Below the pieces are notes generated by a model that worked only from the letters and a program-made list of their open reading frames with translations, had not been told where the DNA came from and made no database searches. Of a stretch of 64,000 nucleotides of DNA, positions 53,591 through 63,179 are shown one piece after another. Position numbers and translations under genes: made by a program. How positions within the stretch are numbered: the first letter of the stretch is position 1; every line of letters starts with the position of its first letter. The stretch is from Halicephalobus mephisto (taxonomy: Eukaryota > Nematoda > Chromadorea > Rhabditida > Panagrolaimidae): contig SWDT01000067.1 of NCBI GenBank assembly GCA_009193035.1, positions 124,001 through 188,000 on the forward strand, read 5' to 3'.

Positions 53591-54303
53591 ACAGAAGTGA
53601 AACAGTTGTCTTTTCTGATAGTGAGATATGTAACTATTCTCTGTGTCTTATTGCTGAGTAAAAACTAGTAATATTTTTCCTGTTCCTATCCTAACTGTTG
53701 GATCGGACACCATCTATTTGAGTGCAAGTCGCACAGCGTTGGTCCGGAAGGGAAATACCCTGAGGATTAACGAAACGCGATTGTGCGCAGGCGGAAATGT
53801 AAGTGGATTGCGCAATAGTTTGTTAGAGTTGTTTTATATCTCATGCCTCTGACCCTATAAATCTATTTTATATATTTTCTCCTCTACACGCGAACCGGAA
53901 GCTTCACCACAATCTAACAATGAAAATTTATGATACTCCTATCTTTTCTGCCTTAGCGAGCAACGTTGTCTACTTTTTCTTAAAATCTACCGAATAATGT
54001 CTTCTAAATAACATGACTAAACTATAAAATGAAGATAAAGTTAACAAACAAGTACAGCTATTCTTTTTTTTCAAAAATTATGAAATCATTATCAATTTTA
54101 GAATACGATTAAATTTGAACTTCTATGGTAGTGAATTCTTGCATTCAGGGATTGTTTCACTCATTTTTTCGAATTAGATGTTTTTAGAATCTAGGTAAAG
54201 TTTACACCGAAACTATTTCGGCACTCCTACTTTTAATTACTATGATGTTCTATTTTCATTTAGTTGTTCATAGTCCAATTCCGCCCAAAAGCTCTTCATA
54301 GGA

Positions 54304-54368
54304 TTGATAATTATTGATAAAAAAAAGGCTTTGCATAAAGTAGATGATGTCTGGACTGCATAAAAGGG
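54304..54368 (+). promoter_or_regulatory. Paired GATA motif and TATA box of ShKT gene A
   Basis: TTGATAATTATTGATAAA (54304-54321) holds two TGATAA/TTGATAA motifs, and CATAAAAGG (54359-54367) is TATA-like, 50 nt before the ATG. The same arrangement precedes genes B and C. TGATAA is the core site of nematode intestinal GATA factors. Confidence 0.55.
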
Positions 54369-54416
54369 ATGATGATCCAATTGTTACTCTCATTCAGCAA
54401 TTTTCTGCAAAGAAAA

Positions 54417-55187
54417 ATGACGTCTAAATTCGCTCTCTTTTTTGTCTTTCTGGTCATTGTTGCCGTTGGATTCAGTACCGATGAACATCTCAAAGACGTT
54501 ATTCCATTAACATTACCTATAAGTACGACTACGACCATGGCTTCTCAATTCATTACAACTTCTGGAGCTAATAACAGTAACTGTGAAGACTACTCGATTG
54601 ATTGTGCTACTAATGCTTATGAATGCACGAACCCTATTTATCTGCCTCTGATGTGCGATCTCTGCAGGAAAACCTGCAACCTTTGCCCCAACGCTACCGG
54701 AATGGATCCTTGTATTAAAGTCACTCCGGCAACCACTCCTTCAATCACTACAACAACCACTTCTCCGACTACTTCTACAACTACTTCTACAACTACTTCT
54801 ACAACTACTTCTACAACTACTTCTACGACCACTCCTCCGACCACCCCTTCTGGTGGAACCTGTGAAGATGTCGATCCAAACTGTGGTTCAGAAAGCTACG
54901 AATGCACAGATCCTCGTTATGCTGTCCTAATGTGCAAGTACTGTAGGGTAAGTTCTAAAATTACACTATTATTAAAAGTAACATTAAATTATTATGAAAT
55001 TACCTTGACATAAATTTTGTGAAGAAAATCTACAATATATTTTTTAAACAATAACATTTATCATAGTGAAAATAATGACTTTCAGAAAACCTGTAATATG
55101 TGCAACTGTGCCGGAGCTAAAGGACTGCCATTCCCGTTTGCTTATGCCATGGAGAAGTCCACCATCAAATACGGTCTTCACCAATAA
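54417..55187 (+). CDS. Secreted protein with two ShKT domains, paralogue A
   Basis: Exons 54417-54947 and 55086-55187 give about 210 residues. A signal peptide (LFFVFLVIVAVGFS) is followed by a short acidic segment, ShKT domain 1 (about 56-90), a Thr-rich linker, ShKT domain 2 (about 149-183) and a conserved tail with CNCAGAKG. The intron splits domain 2 right after YCR, before KTCNMC. Each domain has seven Cys rather than six, the extra one preceding the usual CxxxCxxC end. The linker carries five 12-bp repeats (ACTACTTCTACA) coding Thr-Thr-Ser-Thr, absent from the paralogues. ShKT domains occur in many nematode secreted and surface proteins; no activity can be assigned. Confidence 0.9.
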
Positions 55188-55504
55188 TTACATCTAAGAA
55201 ACTTATAAAAATTACTTTTGAATTTTTTATTTGTTGTATAAAGCACAATAATCCAATATTATGACGTTTGTTATCGGATGATTTTCTCTTTGTTCTAGAT
55301 TTAGGGCGTGGTCCAAGCTTTCTTCTAATACTCGTAAAAATTTCTTGCACCTTAATTTCCCTGGAATTAAATACATAGTATGAGTAATAACATAATAGAG
55401 AAGGAATCAAGGAAATATATGATATGCATTTAATCTTAACACACGGGAACCTGACTGTAATTCGCGCCGCATCTTGTGAATTTTGAAATGCTTAATGGAA
55501 TATA

Positions 55505-56741
55505 TTAGGTCGGTGCATAGATTGCTGGTCATTTTTTGAAAAATGTCCTGAATTTTTCTGGAACTTTTTGAAATATCCCTTAGTGACTATATATATAGGG
55601 GTCACCTTAATTGTTCTATTGCTGCGCTCTAATTCATTGCAAGTCTCAGTATGGATAAAAAAATTGCTTTGGATCGGAAGCAACTTCGGACCTTTATGCT
55701 TTACTAATTCCGCTTGAAGCATACAGCAATTGATGGACTTCAAAACATGCAGTGCGATGGGTGATAGTGTTTTCTCTTACCGTACTGTGAAGGATTGGTT
55801 TCATAAGTTCAAGAATGACGACTACGAACTTGATGACAAACCCCACGTCAGACGACCAATGGAGCTAGATGAAGGCTGATTTCGCGATCTTGTTGCCAAA
55901 GATTCGCAACAATCATGTTGTGAATTGGGAAAGATTCTTGGCTGTGACCATACTATCGTATTGTGGCATTTAACAAGGTTTCGCAAAATATGGAAATATG
56001 GAGTGTGGGTACCACATGAAATGACTCCTGATCAGTTTCACAACCGAGCTGAAGCATGCCTACAACTTCTGACAATGCATCGTACATTTCAATGGCTGGA
56101 CAACCTCATCATTGAAGATGAAAAGTACGCTCTCTATGTTAGGCATACAAAGAAGAGCCAATGGTTACGTCCTACAAAACTTGGAATTTCAACCCCGAAA
56201 TCTGACTTCCATCCTAAGGTCTTACTTAACGTTTGGTGGGAACGTAAAGGCTTTGTTTACTGGGAAGTTTTGCCAAATGGAACAACAATCACATATCAAT
56301 CATATTGCAAACAATTAAATCGATTGGCCCAGAAACTTGGAAAAGGTATCGGCCATATTTATTTCCTCCACGATAACGCGTGCGCTCATATTGCTAAATG
56401 CATACGCATGAAACTATTTGAGCCAGGATGGCAAGTATTGGTGCATCCACCGTATTCGCCAGACTTGGCTTCTTCACACTATTATTTGTTTTTGGCTTTA
56501 AGCAATCATTTTTGAGACAAAAAATTTGACAATTGAGAACACCTCAAAAATGAGCTCTCAGGCTTCTTCGTATTAAAACAACCGAAGTTTTGTGCAATGG
56601 TATTAAATCCCTGCCCGACAGATGGCAGCAAGTAGTAAATAGTAATGGTACATATATTAGTCAATTCTTGTTCTTTACTTTAAAGAAAAATAAATTTAAC
56701 ATATTTTGAAAAAATAGTCAGAAAATTATGTACCGACCTAG
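55505..56741 (+). mobile_element. Mariner element, 1237 bp, with intact ends and TA duplication
   Basis: The left end TTAGGTCGGTGCATAGATTG and the right end, reading CTAGGTCGGTACATAATTTT on the minus strand, form ~37-bp inverted repeats finishing in TTTTTT(G/C)AAAA. A TA dinucleotide flanks both sides (55503-55504 and 56742-56743), as mariner insertion creates. Size and ends fit the mariner family. It sits between the two arms of the ShKT inverted duplication. Confidence 0.9.
55651..56515 (+). pseudogene. Mariner transposase, disrupted
   Basis: The frame starts at ATG 55651 (MDKKIALDRKQL) and meets a TAA at 55705. At least one further frameshift near 55755-55765 and a TGA near 55876 follow before the long open part 55925-56515. 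Paired motifs remain: VKDWFHKFKND (N-terminal helix-turn-helix region), IIEDEKY (first Asp), LHDNACAH (second Asp) and YSPDLASSHYYLF, where the third catalytic Asp of the DD34D triad is His. It cannot be active, though the ends might still be mobilised in trans. Confidence 0.9.
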
Positions 56742-56985
56742 TATTATGCTGAATATATGTCGTCTAATAAGGATAATGTTGGGGATCATAGAGAAATCTC
56801 TCCTATTTTTCCTTAGGAATGACTGGAAGAGATGGTTTGCATATTATTCAATACCTTCTTTTGTTTTTTATGATAGTTGAGTTTAGTATGTGAAATATAG
56901 CTTCACAAATTACTCATTTGTGACCAAAAAAGTTAATAACTCAATTTATAAGTAACTTGAGAAAATATTAATATATCTAAATTTC
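56742..56985. repeat. Centre of the ShKT inverted duplication
   Basis: Spacer between the mariner element and the part of arm B that aligns with arm A. It shares blocks with 52075-52200 in both orientations (see 51890-52200). No gene is seen. Confidence 0.5.
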
Positions 56986-57342
56986 GCAACGTTATATATT
57001 ACTCGATTCAGTATCTCAAAATTTATACAGTGCTGAAAAATTACAAACAAGGCTCCGTGTGTTAATACTGAATGCATGTCATGATGTATTTTATTAATCC
57101 CTTCTTTACCACATTATTATCTATAATATGTATTTAATTTCAAAGAAATCAAGGTGGAGGAAATTCTCACAAATATTAGAAGAGAGCTTGGACCACGCCC
57201 TAAATCCGGAACAAAGAGAAAACCATTTAATTCTGTCTTCAAAAATCATCTGATAACAAACGTCATCATAATATTAAATTAGTGTACTTTATACAACGAA
57301 TGAAAAATTAAAAAGCAATTTTTACAGGTTTCCTAGACGTAA

Positions 57343-58101
57343 TTATGGGTGAAAACCGTATTTGATGGCGAACTTCTCCATGGCATAAGCAAACGGGAAC
57401 GACAGTCCTTTAGCTCCAGCACAGTTGCACATATTACAGGTTTTCTGAAAGTCATTATTTTCATTATGATAAATGTTATGGTTTAAAAAATATATTGTAG
57501 ATTTTCTTCACAAAATTTATGTCAAGGTAATTTCGTAATAATTTAATGCTACTTTTAATAATAGTGTGATTTTAGGACTTACCCTACAGTACTTGCACAT
57601 TAAGGTGGCATAACGAGGATTCGTGCATTCATAGCTTTCTGAAGCACAGTTTGGATCTACATCTTCACAGGTTCCACCAGAAGGGGTGGTCGGAGGAGTG
57701 GTTGCCGGAGTGACGCCGATACAAGGATCGATTCCAGTAGCGTTAGGGCAAAGGTTACAGGTTTTCTTGCAGAGACCGCACATCAGAGGCAGGTAAATAG
57801 GGTCCGTGCATTCATAGGCATCAGCAGCACAGTCAGTCGAGTAGTCTTCACAGTTGCTGCTAGTAGCTCCAGAAGTTGTAGTGGATTGAGAAGCCGTATT
57901 CGTAGTCGTAGTCGTAGACATGCCCATAGTCGTAGTCGTAGTCATGCCCATATTCGTAGTTGTAGTTGTAGGCATGCCCATAGTCGTAGTCGTAGACGCG
58001 CCTAATATCTTTGGAATAACGTCTTTGAGGCGTTCATCGGTACTGAATCCAACGGTAACAATGGCCATAAAGACAAAGAAGAGAGCAAATTTAGTCTTCA
58101 T
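57343..58101 (-). CDS. Secreted protein with two ShKT domains, paralogue B
   Basis: Exons 57583-58101 and 57343-57444 give about 206 residues. The order is the same as in paralogue A: signal peptide (FALFFVFMAIVTVGFS), spacer, two seven-Cys ShKT domains and the CNCAGAKG tail, with the intron at the identical codon. Here the Thr-rich expansion (TTTTTNMGM-type units) lies before domain 1 instead of between the domains, and the inter-domain linker is short (TPPTTPSGG). It is divergent to paralogue A in the inverted duplication. Confidence 0.9.
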
Positions 58102-58150
58102 TTTCCTTTGCAGAAAATTGCTGAATGAGAGTAACAATCGGGTCATCTCC

Positions 58151-58211
58151 TTTTTATGCAATTCAGGCACTATCTATTTTATGAAAAACCCTTCTTATCG
58201 ATTATTATCAA
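58151..58211 (-). promoter_or_regulatory. Paired GATA motif and TATA box of ShKT gene B
   Basis: On the minus strand TTGATAATAATCGATAAG (58211 to 58194) and TGCATAAAAA (58160 to 58151) sit at the same distance from the ATG (58101) as in gene A. Confidence 0.55.
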
Positions 58212-58822
58212 CCCTTTGAAGAGCGTTTAGGCGGAATTGTACCATGAACAACTAAATGAAAACAGAACACCATAGTAATTAAAAGTGGGATTTTCGAAGT
58301 AGTTTCGGTGTGAACTTTCGATTTTGTTAGATGTTTTTAGAATCTAGGTAAAGAAAAGAGTGAAACAATTCCTGAATGCAAGGATTCACTACCATGGAAG
58401 TTAAAATTTAACCGTATTCTAAAATTGATAATGATTTCATAATTTTTGAAAAAAAAGAATAGCTCTACTTGTTTGTTAACTTTATCTTCAATTTATAGTT
58501 TAGTCATGTTATTTAGAAGACATTATTCGGTAGATTTTAAGAAAAAGTAGACAAGGTTGCTCGCTAAGGCAGAAAAGATAGGAGTATCACGAATTTTCAT
58601 TGTTAGATTGTGGTGAAGCTTTCAGTTCGCGTGTAGAGGAGAAAATATATAAAATAGATTTATAGGGTCAGAGGCATGAGATATAAAACAACTCTAACAA
58701 ACTATTGCGCAATCCACTTACATTCCCGCCAGCGCACAATCGTGTTTCGTTAATCCTCAGGGCATTTCCCTTCCGGACCAACGCTATGCGACTTGCACTC
58801 AAATAGATGGTGTCCGATCCAA

Positions 58823-59063
58823 TACTTACAATGTCAAAAAAATCACTGTTTCAAGATGGACAAAACGTTTCCAAATACGGACTTTAAAATTTCGTGGGTA
58901 ATTTGATAGATCAATGAAAGTTTCGAAAACTAGCGATTATTCAACTAATCTCTGAACTGATAATTCTATACACCAAGAATGCAGTTTTGGAAATATCTGA
59001 ATGTTAAGTTGTTAAACGTAGTAATTCTTCTTACTACTGATTAGTATCGGTCTCTTTATTGCT
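58823..59063. other. Unassigned stretch between inverted duplication and SL1 tag
   Basis: About 240 bp of mixed sequence with no frame or repeat recognised. If the adjacent SL1 match marks a retrocopied mRNA, this stretch would be its body, but no protein-like frame is visible. Confidence 0.3.
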
Positions 59064-59085
59064 CTCAAACTTGGGTAATTAAACC
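59064..59085 (-). other. Exact 22-nt SL1 spliced-leader sequence without donor site
   Basis: On the minus strand positions 59085 to 59064 match the nematode SL1 exon exactly over all 22 nt (starts GGTTTAATTACC, ends AAGTTTGAG). The next bases are AGCAATAAAG, not the GT donor that follows the leader in SL RNA genes, and no Sm-site-like AATTTTTGG is found in the next 90 nt. It is therefore not an SL RNA gene. The likeliest origin is insertion of a reverse-transcribed trans-spliced mRNA. Confidence 0.7.
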
Positions 59086-59339
59086 AAAGAAAATGATAAT
59101 TATAGCAATTGCGGTAAAGTATGATATAAGACATATTACCTCACGATTACTTAAAGCATTGTTTAAAGAGGTCCGCTAGTCTCTTTTGCATTGATGATTC
59201 ATCTGCTGTTCTCCAATACTGCCATCTTCGATTGCATCGATAGTTCTGGATTAATTGAAACCAATCTCATGGCTAGCACAGAATTAAGAAACCCTTGTTT
59301 TCTTTAAAAATCAGAAGATGAAACTTGATTGGATTTAAG

Positions 59340-59830
59340 TGGATTGTCTCTGATTACTGAGTATGTGAACGAAAGTACCCTGGAATGATAAATCAGCTTT
59401 CTTTGTCTGGCGTTAAAGAAATTCACAGAGTTCAACATACTACTGGCACAAGGTTTGATCCAAAGTACCATATTCCAACAGTAAAGTACAGCAGCGGTGC
59501 ACTTCTAGTTAGGGATGTTTTTGCGATGCCAATCTATTACCACCAGTGCAAATCCATAGTGTAATGAGTTTTCTTGAATATTGAGGTTTTCAATGATGAT
59601 ATACTTTTTTGTTCGTCAGATCATGCTGCAAAATTGGTTATTCCAGCATGACAATGACAGCAAACACTTCAACACTTGGGAAGAAACGGTTTCGTGGTCA
59701 CAAAATCAAAGATATCTCTTGATCAGCTGTCACTGGATTTGAATCTTAATCTACATATGTGAGGTTATATAAGAAGAAAGTATTAAGATCAACAATCCAG
59801 AGACCTAAATGAGAACCTCGTATGAACCAT
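59340..59830 (+). pseudogene. Relic of a Tc1-type transposase
   Basis: Translated fragments in shifting frames keep Tc1-family order. VPWNDKSAFFVWR is the region of the first catalytic acid, HIPTVKYSSGALLVRDVFAM the region of TVKHGGGSVMVWG, and WLFQHDNDSKH the second Asp region. A decayed LSLDLNLN follows in place of the third. Multiple stops and frameshifts are present and no inverted ends are recognised. Confidence 0.7.
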
Positions 59831-60602
59831 TATTGGTCAGTTGTTTATCGGCACATCAATTTAGTTTATGAAAAATTGCTGTTAGTCAGTAATTAGAGCT
59901 GTGAATACGCTATTAATCGTTCAATTTGTTTATAAATTTAATAGTTCAAACAAACTTTTGAAACAGAAATATAACGCTTTCAAAATTTTTGCATGATCTG
60001 CAATGAAAAACAAGGTTTGTTAGGAAATCGTCTCAATGTGAATTTCCGGAATTTTTAGAGACTTCTAGAACTGAGGTGAAAGAAATGAGAGTGAGTGAGG
60101 TAGTGCGGAAAGTCAAAAACTGAAAAATTACACTATTGGAAAAATTCAAAATTGTAGTTGTTATGAAATTGTATCAACACGAACTTCCCAAATATTCTAG
60201 AAACTAAAATGGCCTATGTGAAGATTTAAATTTTGCCTAATGGTTATTTCTTAATCTGGTGTGATTTCGTGTTTTTTAAATATTTTTCTGATAAATGAAT
60301 CTGGAAACTTCTTAGTCAAAGTTACATAGGATGTAACATCTCCTATCCACTCTCGAAGATTAATTATGTTATGATATTAATAGTCCGTGAAGAAGTAGTA
60401 CCAGTAATTTTTAATACGTATAATACTAGACATAACAACGATATTAGAGAGATAACTGATAATCAACCAACACTAACATTACTTATACTACAGTATGTCA
60501 GTTTCTAAGAACACGAAGGTTTTTGGTTTCAAAAATATATTTTTTGTTGATCGTGCTTTGGCGGCTAATTCTATTCTAAAACATTAAATATTAAAATATT
60601 GA
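59831..60602. other. Intergenic stretch without recognised gene
   Basis: AT-rich sequence. A weak relative of the GAGTGAGTG...AAAATTAC intronic repeat family lies near 60070-60200, followed by AACACGAACTTCCCAAATAT. Nothing else can be supported. Confidence 0.3.
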
Positions 60603-60773
60603 TACCCACAAAAATTGTAATTTCTGGCGCAGTAACAGATATAAATCGTCTCTATTGTGTTACACTTCCGTCACAAATGCCAAATATTCACGAAAAATGT
60701 GACTACTGTGTTACGTTTTTATTACATTCTGCAATTGTTACGGGGCCGAAAGTTACGCTTTTTTATGTGTAGA
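60603..60773. mobile_element. MITE-like element related to 14963-15126
   Basis: The left end CCCACAAAAATTGTAATTTC and the right end, reading ACACATAAAAAAGCGTAACT on the minus strand, are imperfect inverted repeats resembling the ends at 14963. The interior repeats CAGTAACAGATATAAATCGT, seen at 14994 as CAGTAACAAATACAAATCGT, which supports one family. Confidence 0.55.
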
Positions 60774-60940
60774 TATTCAAAGTTTCACAATTCTAATTAT
60801 AGTATTCCCTACTAAAATCGGATTTCTTTGCTTGTTCTGAAAATCATGGTTATTTTAGATTTTTTATTCTTAATTGTTATAATATTTTATTTTAGGTTAA
60901 TTGTCCACAACACAATTCTGCCGAAAAGCATTTCGAAGGG

Positions 60941-61000
60941 TTGATAATGATCGATAAGGGCTTTTCATCAGATAGATAGTGCTTGGACTGTATAAAAAGA
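60941..61000 (+). promoter_or_regulatory. Paired GATA motif and TATA box of ShKT gene C
   Basis: TTGATAATGATCGATAAGG (60941-60959) and TATAAAAAG (60991-60999) precede the ATG at 61049 by the same spacing as in genes A and B. Neighbouring blocks (AATTCTGCCGAAAAGC, GATCCGATTGTTACT) are also shared. Confidence 0.6.
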
Positions 61001-61048
61001 AGATGATCCGATTGTTACTTTCATCTGAGCAGCTTTGTGCAAGGAAAA

Positions 61049-61711
61049 ATGAAGACTAAATTTGCTCTCTTTGTCTTTATGGCCATTGTTGTCGTTGGAT
61101 TCAGTGCTGATGAAGACCTTGAAGACGTTATTCCGGAAGAACTAGCGGGTCAAACTGGTTCAACTTCCGCTACTGATGCTTCCGGAGCTACTAGCAGCAA
61201 CTGTGAAGACTACTCGACTGATTGTGCTACTAATGCTTATGAATGCACGAACCCTATTTACCTGCCTCTGATGTGCGGTCTCTGCAGGAAAACCTGCAAC
61301 CTTTGCCCCAACGCTACTGGAATCGATCCTTGTATCGGCATCACACCGGCAACCACTCCTCCAACCACCCCTTCTGGTGGAACCTGTGAAGATGTAGATC
61401 CAAACTGTGCTTCAGAAAGCTACGAATGCACAGATCCTCGTTATGCCACCTTAATGTGCAAGTACTGTAGGGTAAGTCCTAAAATCACACTATTATTAAA
61501 AGTAACATTAAATTATTACGAAATTACCTTGACATAAATTTTGTGAAGAAAATCTACAATATATTTTTTAAATCATAGCATTTATCATAGTGGAAATAAT
61601 GACTTTCAGAAAACCTGTAACATGTGCAACTGTGCTGGAGCTAAAGGACTGTCGTTCCCATTTGCTTACGCCATGGAGAAGTTCGCCATCAAATACGGTT
61701 TTCACCCATAA
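61049..61711 (+). CDS. Secreted protein with two ShKT domains, paralogue C
   Basis: Exons 61049-61471 and 61610-61711 give about 174 residues, the shortest of the three. Signal peptide (FALFVFMAIVVVGFS), acidic DEDLEDVIPEE spacer, two seven-Cys ShKT domains separated by a short Thr/Pro linker, and the conserved tail FPFAYAMEKF. The 138-nt intron and its position match A and B. It has no Thr-repeat expansion, so it may show the ancestral layout. The mature protein has 16 Cys, an even number. Confidence 0.9.
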
Positions 61712-62119
61712 TTACGTCTAAGTAACCTGTAAAAATTGCTTTTTAATTTTTCATTCGTTATATAAAGTACAGTAACTCAATATTTTGATGACATTCGTTA
61801 TCAGGTGATTCTTAAACATGAAATTAAGGGGTTTTTTCTGAGTTTAGAGCGTGATCAAAGTTTTCCTTTAATCTTCAAGATATTTCAAGTTGGCTTTCAC
61901 TGAAATAAATAAATCTTACAAATAGCAATATAATATAAAATGGAATTAATGAAACATACCATAACGAATTCTCAACATCTAAGGAAGATCTCATATATCA
62001 AAAAGTAATTCAAGGACTTACATGTATGATTTTCTAAGCCTAATTCCATTTCTATTTTGAAAAAATAAGTCCTTTATGGTTTTCAGAAATTTTCGTAAAG
62101 AGGATTGGCTTTCTTATTT
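61712..62119. other. 3' flank of ShKT gene C
   Basis: The first ~180 bp align with the 3' flanks of genes A and B (AAAGTACAGTAACTCAATAT, GACATTCGTTATCAGGTGAT). The remainder is AT-rich with no gene. Confidence 0.5.
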
Positions 62120-62820
62120 CCTTACTGATAAAAAATGGATACATGGTATACAATGTATGAATACATTGAGAATGTTCTGATATATCAGACACATAATCAA
62201 TGTGTCCATTATTAAGTATGATATCGGTGTATTGCATATAATGTGTGGATACATTGAAACAGGTGATGTATCAGATGAATTATATTCAATGTATTGATGG
62301 ATTAAGTTGATATCGGGACATTAAGTATAATGTATTTGATACATCAGAATCGTTTTAATGCATTAGATACATTAAGTTGATATCATTGGATTGTATTCAA
62401 TATACCAATGCATTGAAAAGGTTTTGACGTATGAGGTATATTACATTCAATACATCGACATATTAAGTTGATATCATTGGATTGTATTCAACATATCGAT
62501 GCATTAAAAAGGTTCTAATGTATGAGGTATATTACATTCAATACATCGATACATTAAGCTGATATCATTGGATTGTATTCAATATACCAATGCATTGAAA
62601 AGGTTTTGACGTATGAGGTATATTACATTCAACACATCGATATATTAAGTTGATATCATTGGATTGTATTCAACATATCGATGCATTGAAAAGGTTTTGA
62701 CGTATGAGGTATATTACATTCAATACATCGATACATTAAGCTGATATCATTGGATTGTATTCAATATACTGACATATTGAATATGATGTATCCGACACAT
62801 TAGAGCTGTTTTAATGTATT
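62120..62820. repeat. 91-bp minisatellite
   Basis: About four and a half good units (62370-62790) run GGTATATTACATTCAATACA, TCGATACATTAAGCTGATAT, CATTGGATTGTATTCAATAT and TGCATTGAAAAGG. Degenerate units precede them. The unit is itself rich in short inverted ATTGAATGTA-like text. It is flanked at the right by TGTGTGTAGA...TCTACACACAC. Confidence 0.85.
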
Positions 62821-63179
62821 TTTGTGTGTAGATTATTTCTACACACACTGAATACTAAGAAAGTTCAACAAGATCTTTCCATACTGGCTTTATTTCATAG
62901 TAAATACATCTTACAAGAAATAATATGATATAAAAAGAGATTAAAAGTGTATCATAACAAATATTTAACATTAAAAAGAAATTTGATATGTTAAAAAAAA
63001 CTCAGTGATCTGTTTGATGTACAATTTTATTGTTTTTAGGTTTAATTTTATTTCTTTTTTTTTAAAAACAAATTATTTACAGGTTTTAGAAATTTCCATA
63101 ATGAAAGTTAATTTTTTCTTTTTTCACATTTTCCGGACCTAACTCCATAGCATTGATGAACAAGGAATTTCAGCATGAT

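Larger units (their letters stand above)
53698..55502 (+). repeat. Inverted duplication, arm A (contains ShKT gene A)
   Basis: From TTGGATCGGACACC at 53698 to the mariner insertion site, this stretch aligns in reverse with 56985-58822 through promoter, gene, intron and 3' flank. The outer 150 bp share CGTTGGTCCGGAAGGGAAAT and a CTATAAATCTATTTTATATA segment. A 25-codon frame starting MKI(Y/R)DTPIFSALASN (53921 here) is kept in both arms, probably by recent duplication alone. Confidence 0.85.
56985..58822 (-). repeat. Inverted duplication, arm B (contains ShKT gene B)
   Basis: Reverse counterpart of 53698-55502, ending at GGTGTCCGATCCAA (58809-58822). The arms have diverged by many substitutions and by linker expansions in the genes but remain alignable throughout. 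Confidence 0.85.

Noticed and set aside
53921..53998. 25-codon frame after a TATA-like box (MKIYDTPIFSALASN start)
   Set aside because: It is kept in both arms of the inverted duplication, but the arms are similar throughout, so conservation of the frame is not evidence of coding.
59064..59085. SL1 RNA gene
   Set aside because: The leader is not followed by a GT donor and no Sm site or stem-loops follow, so it cannot act as an SL RNA gene.
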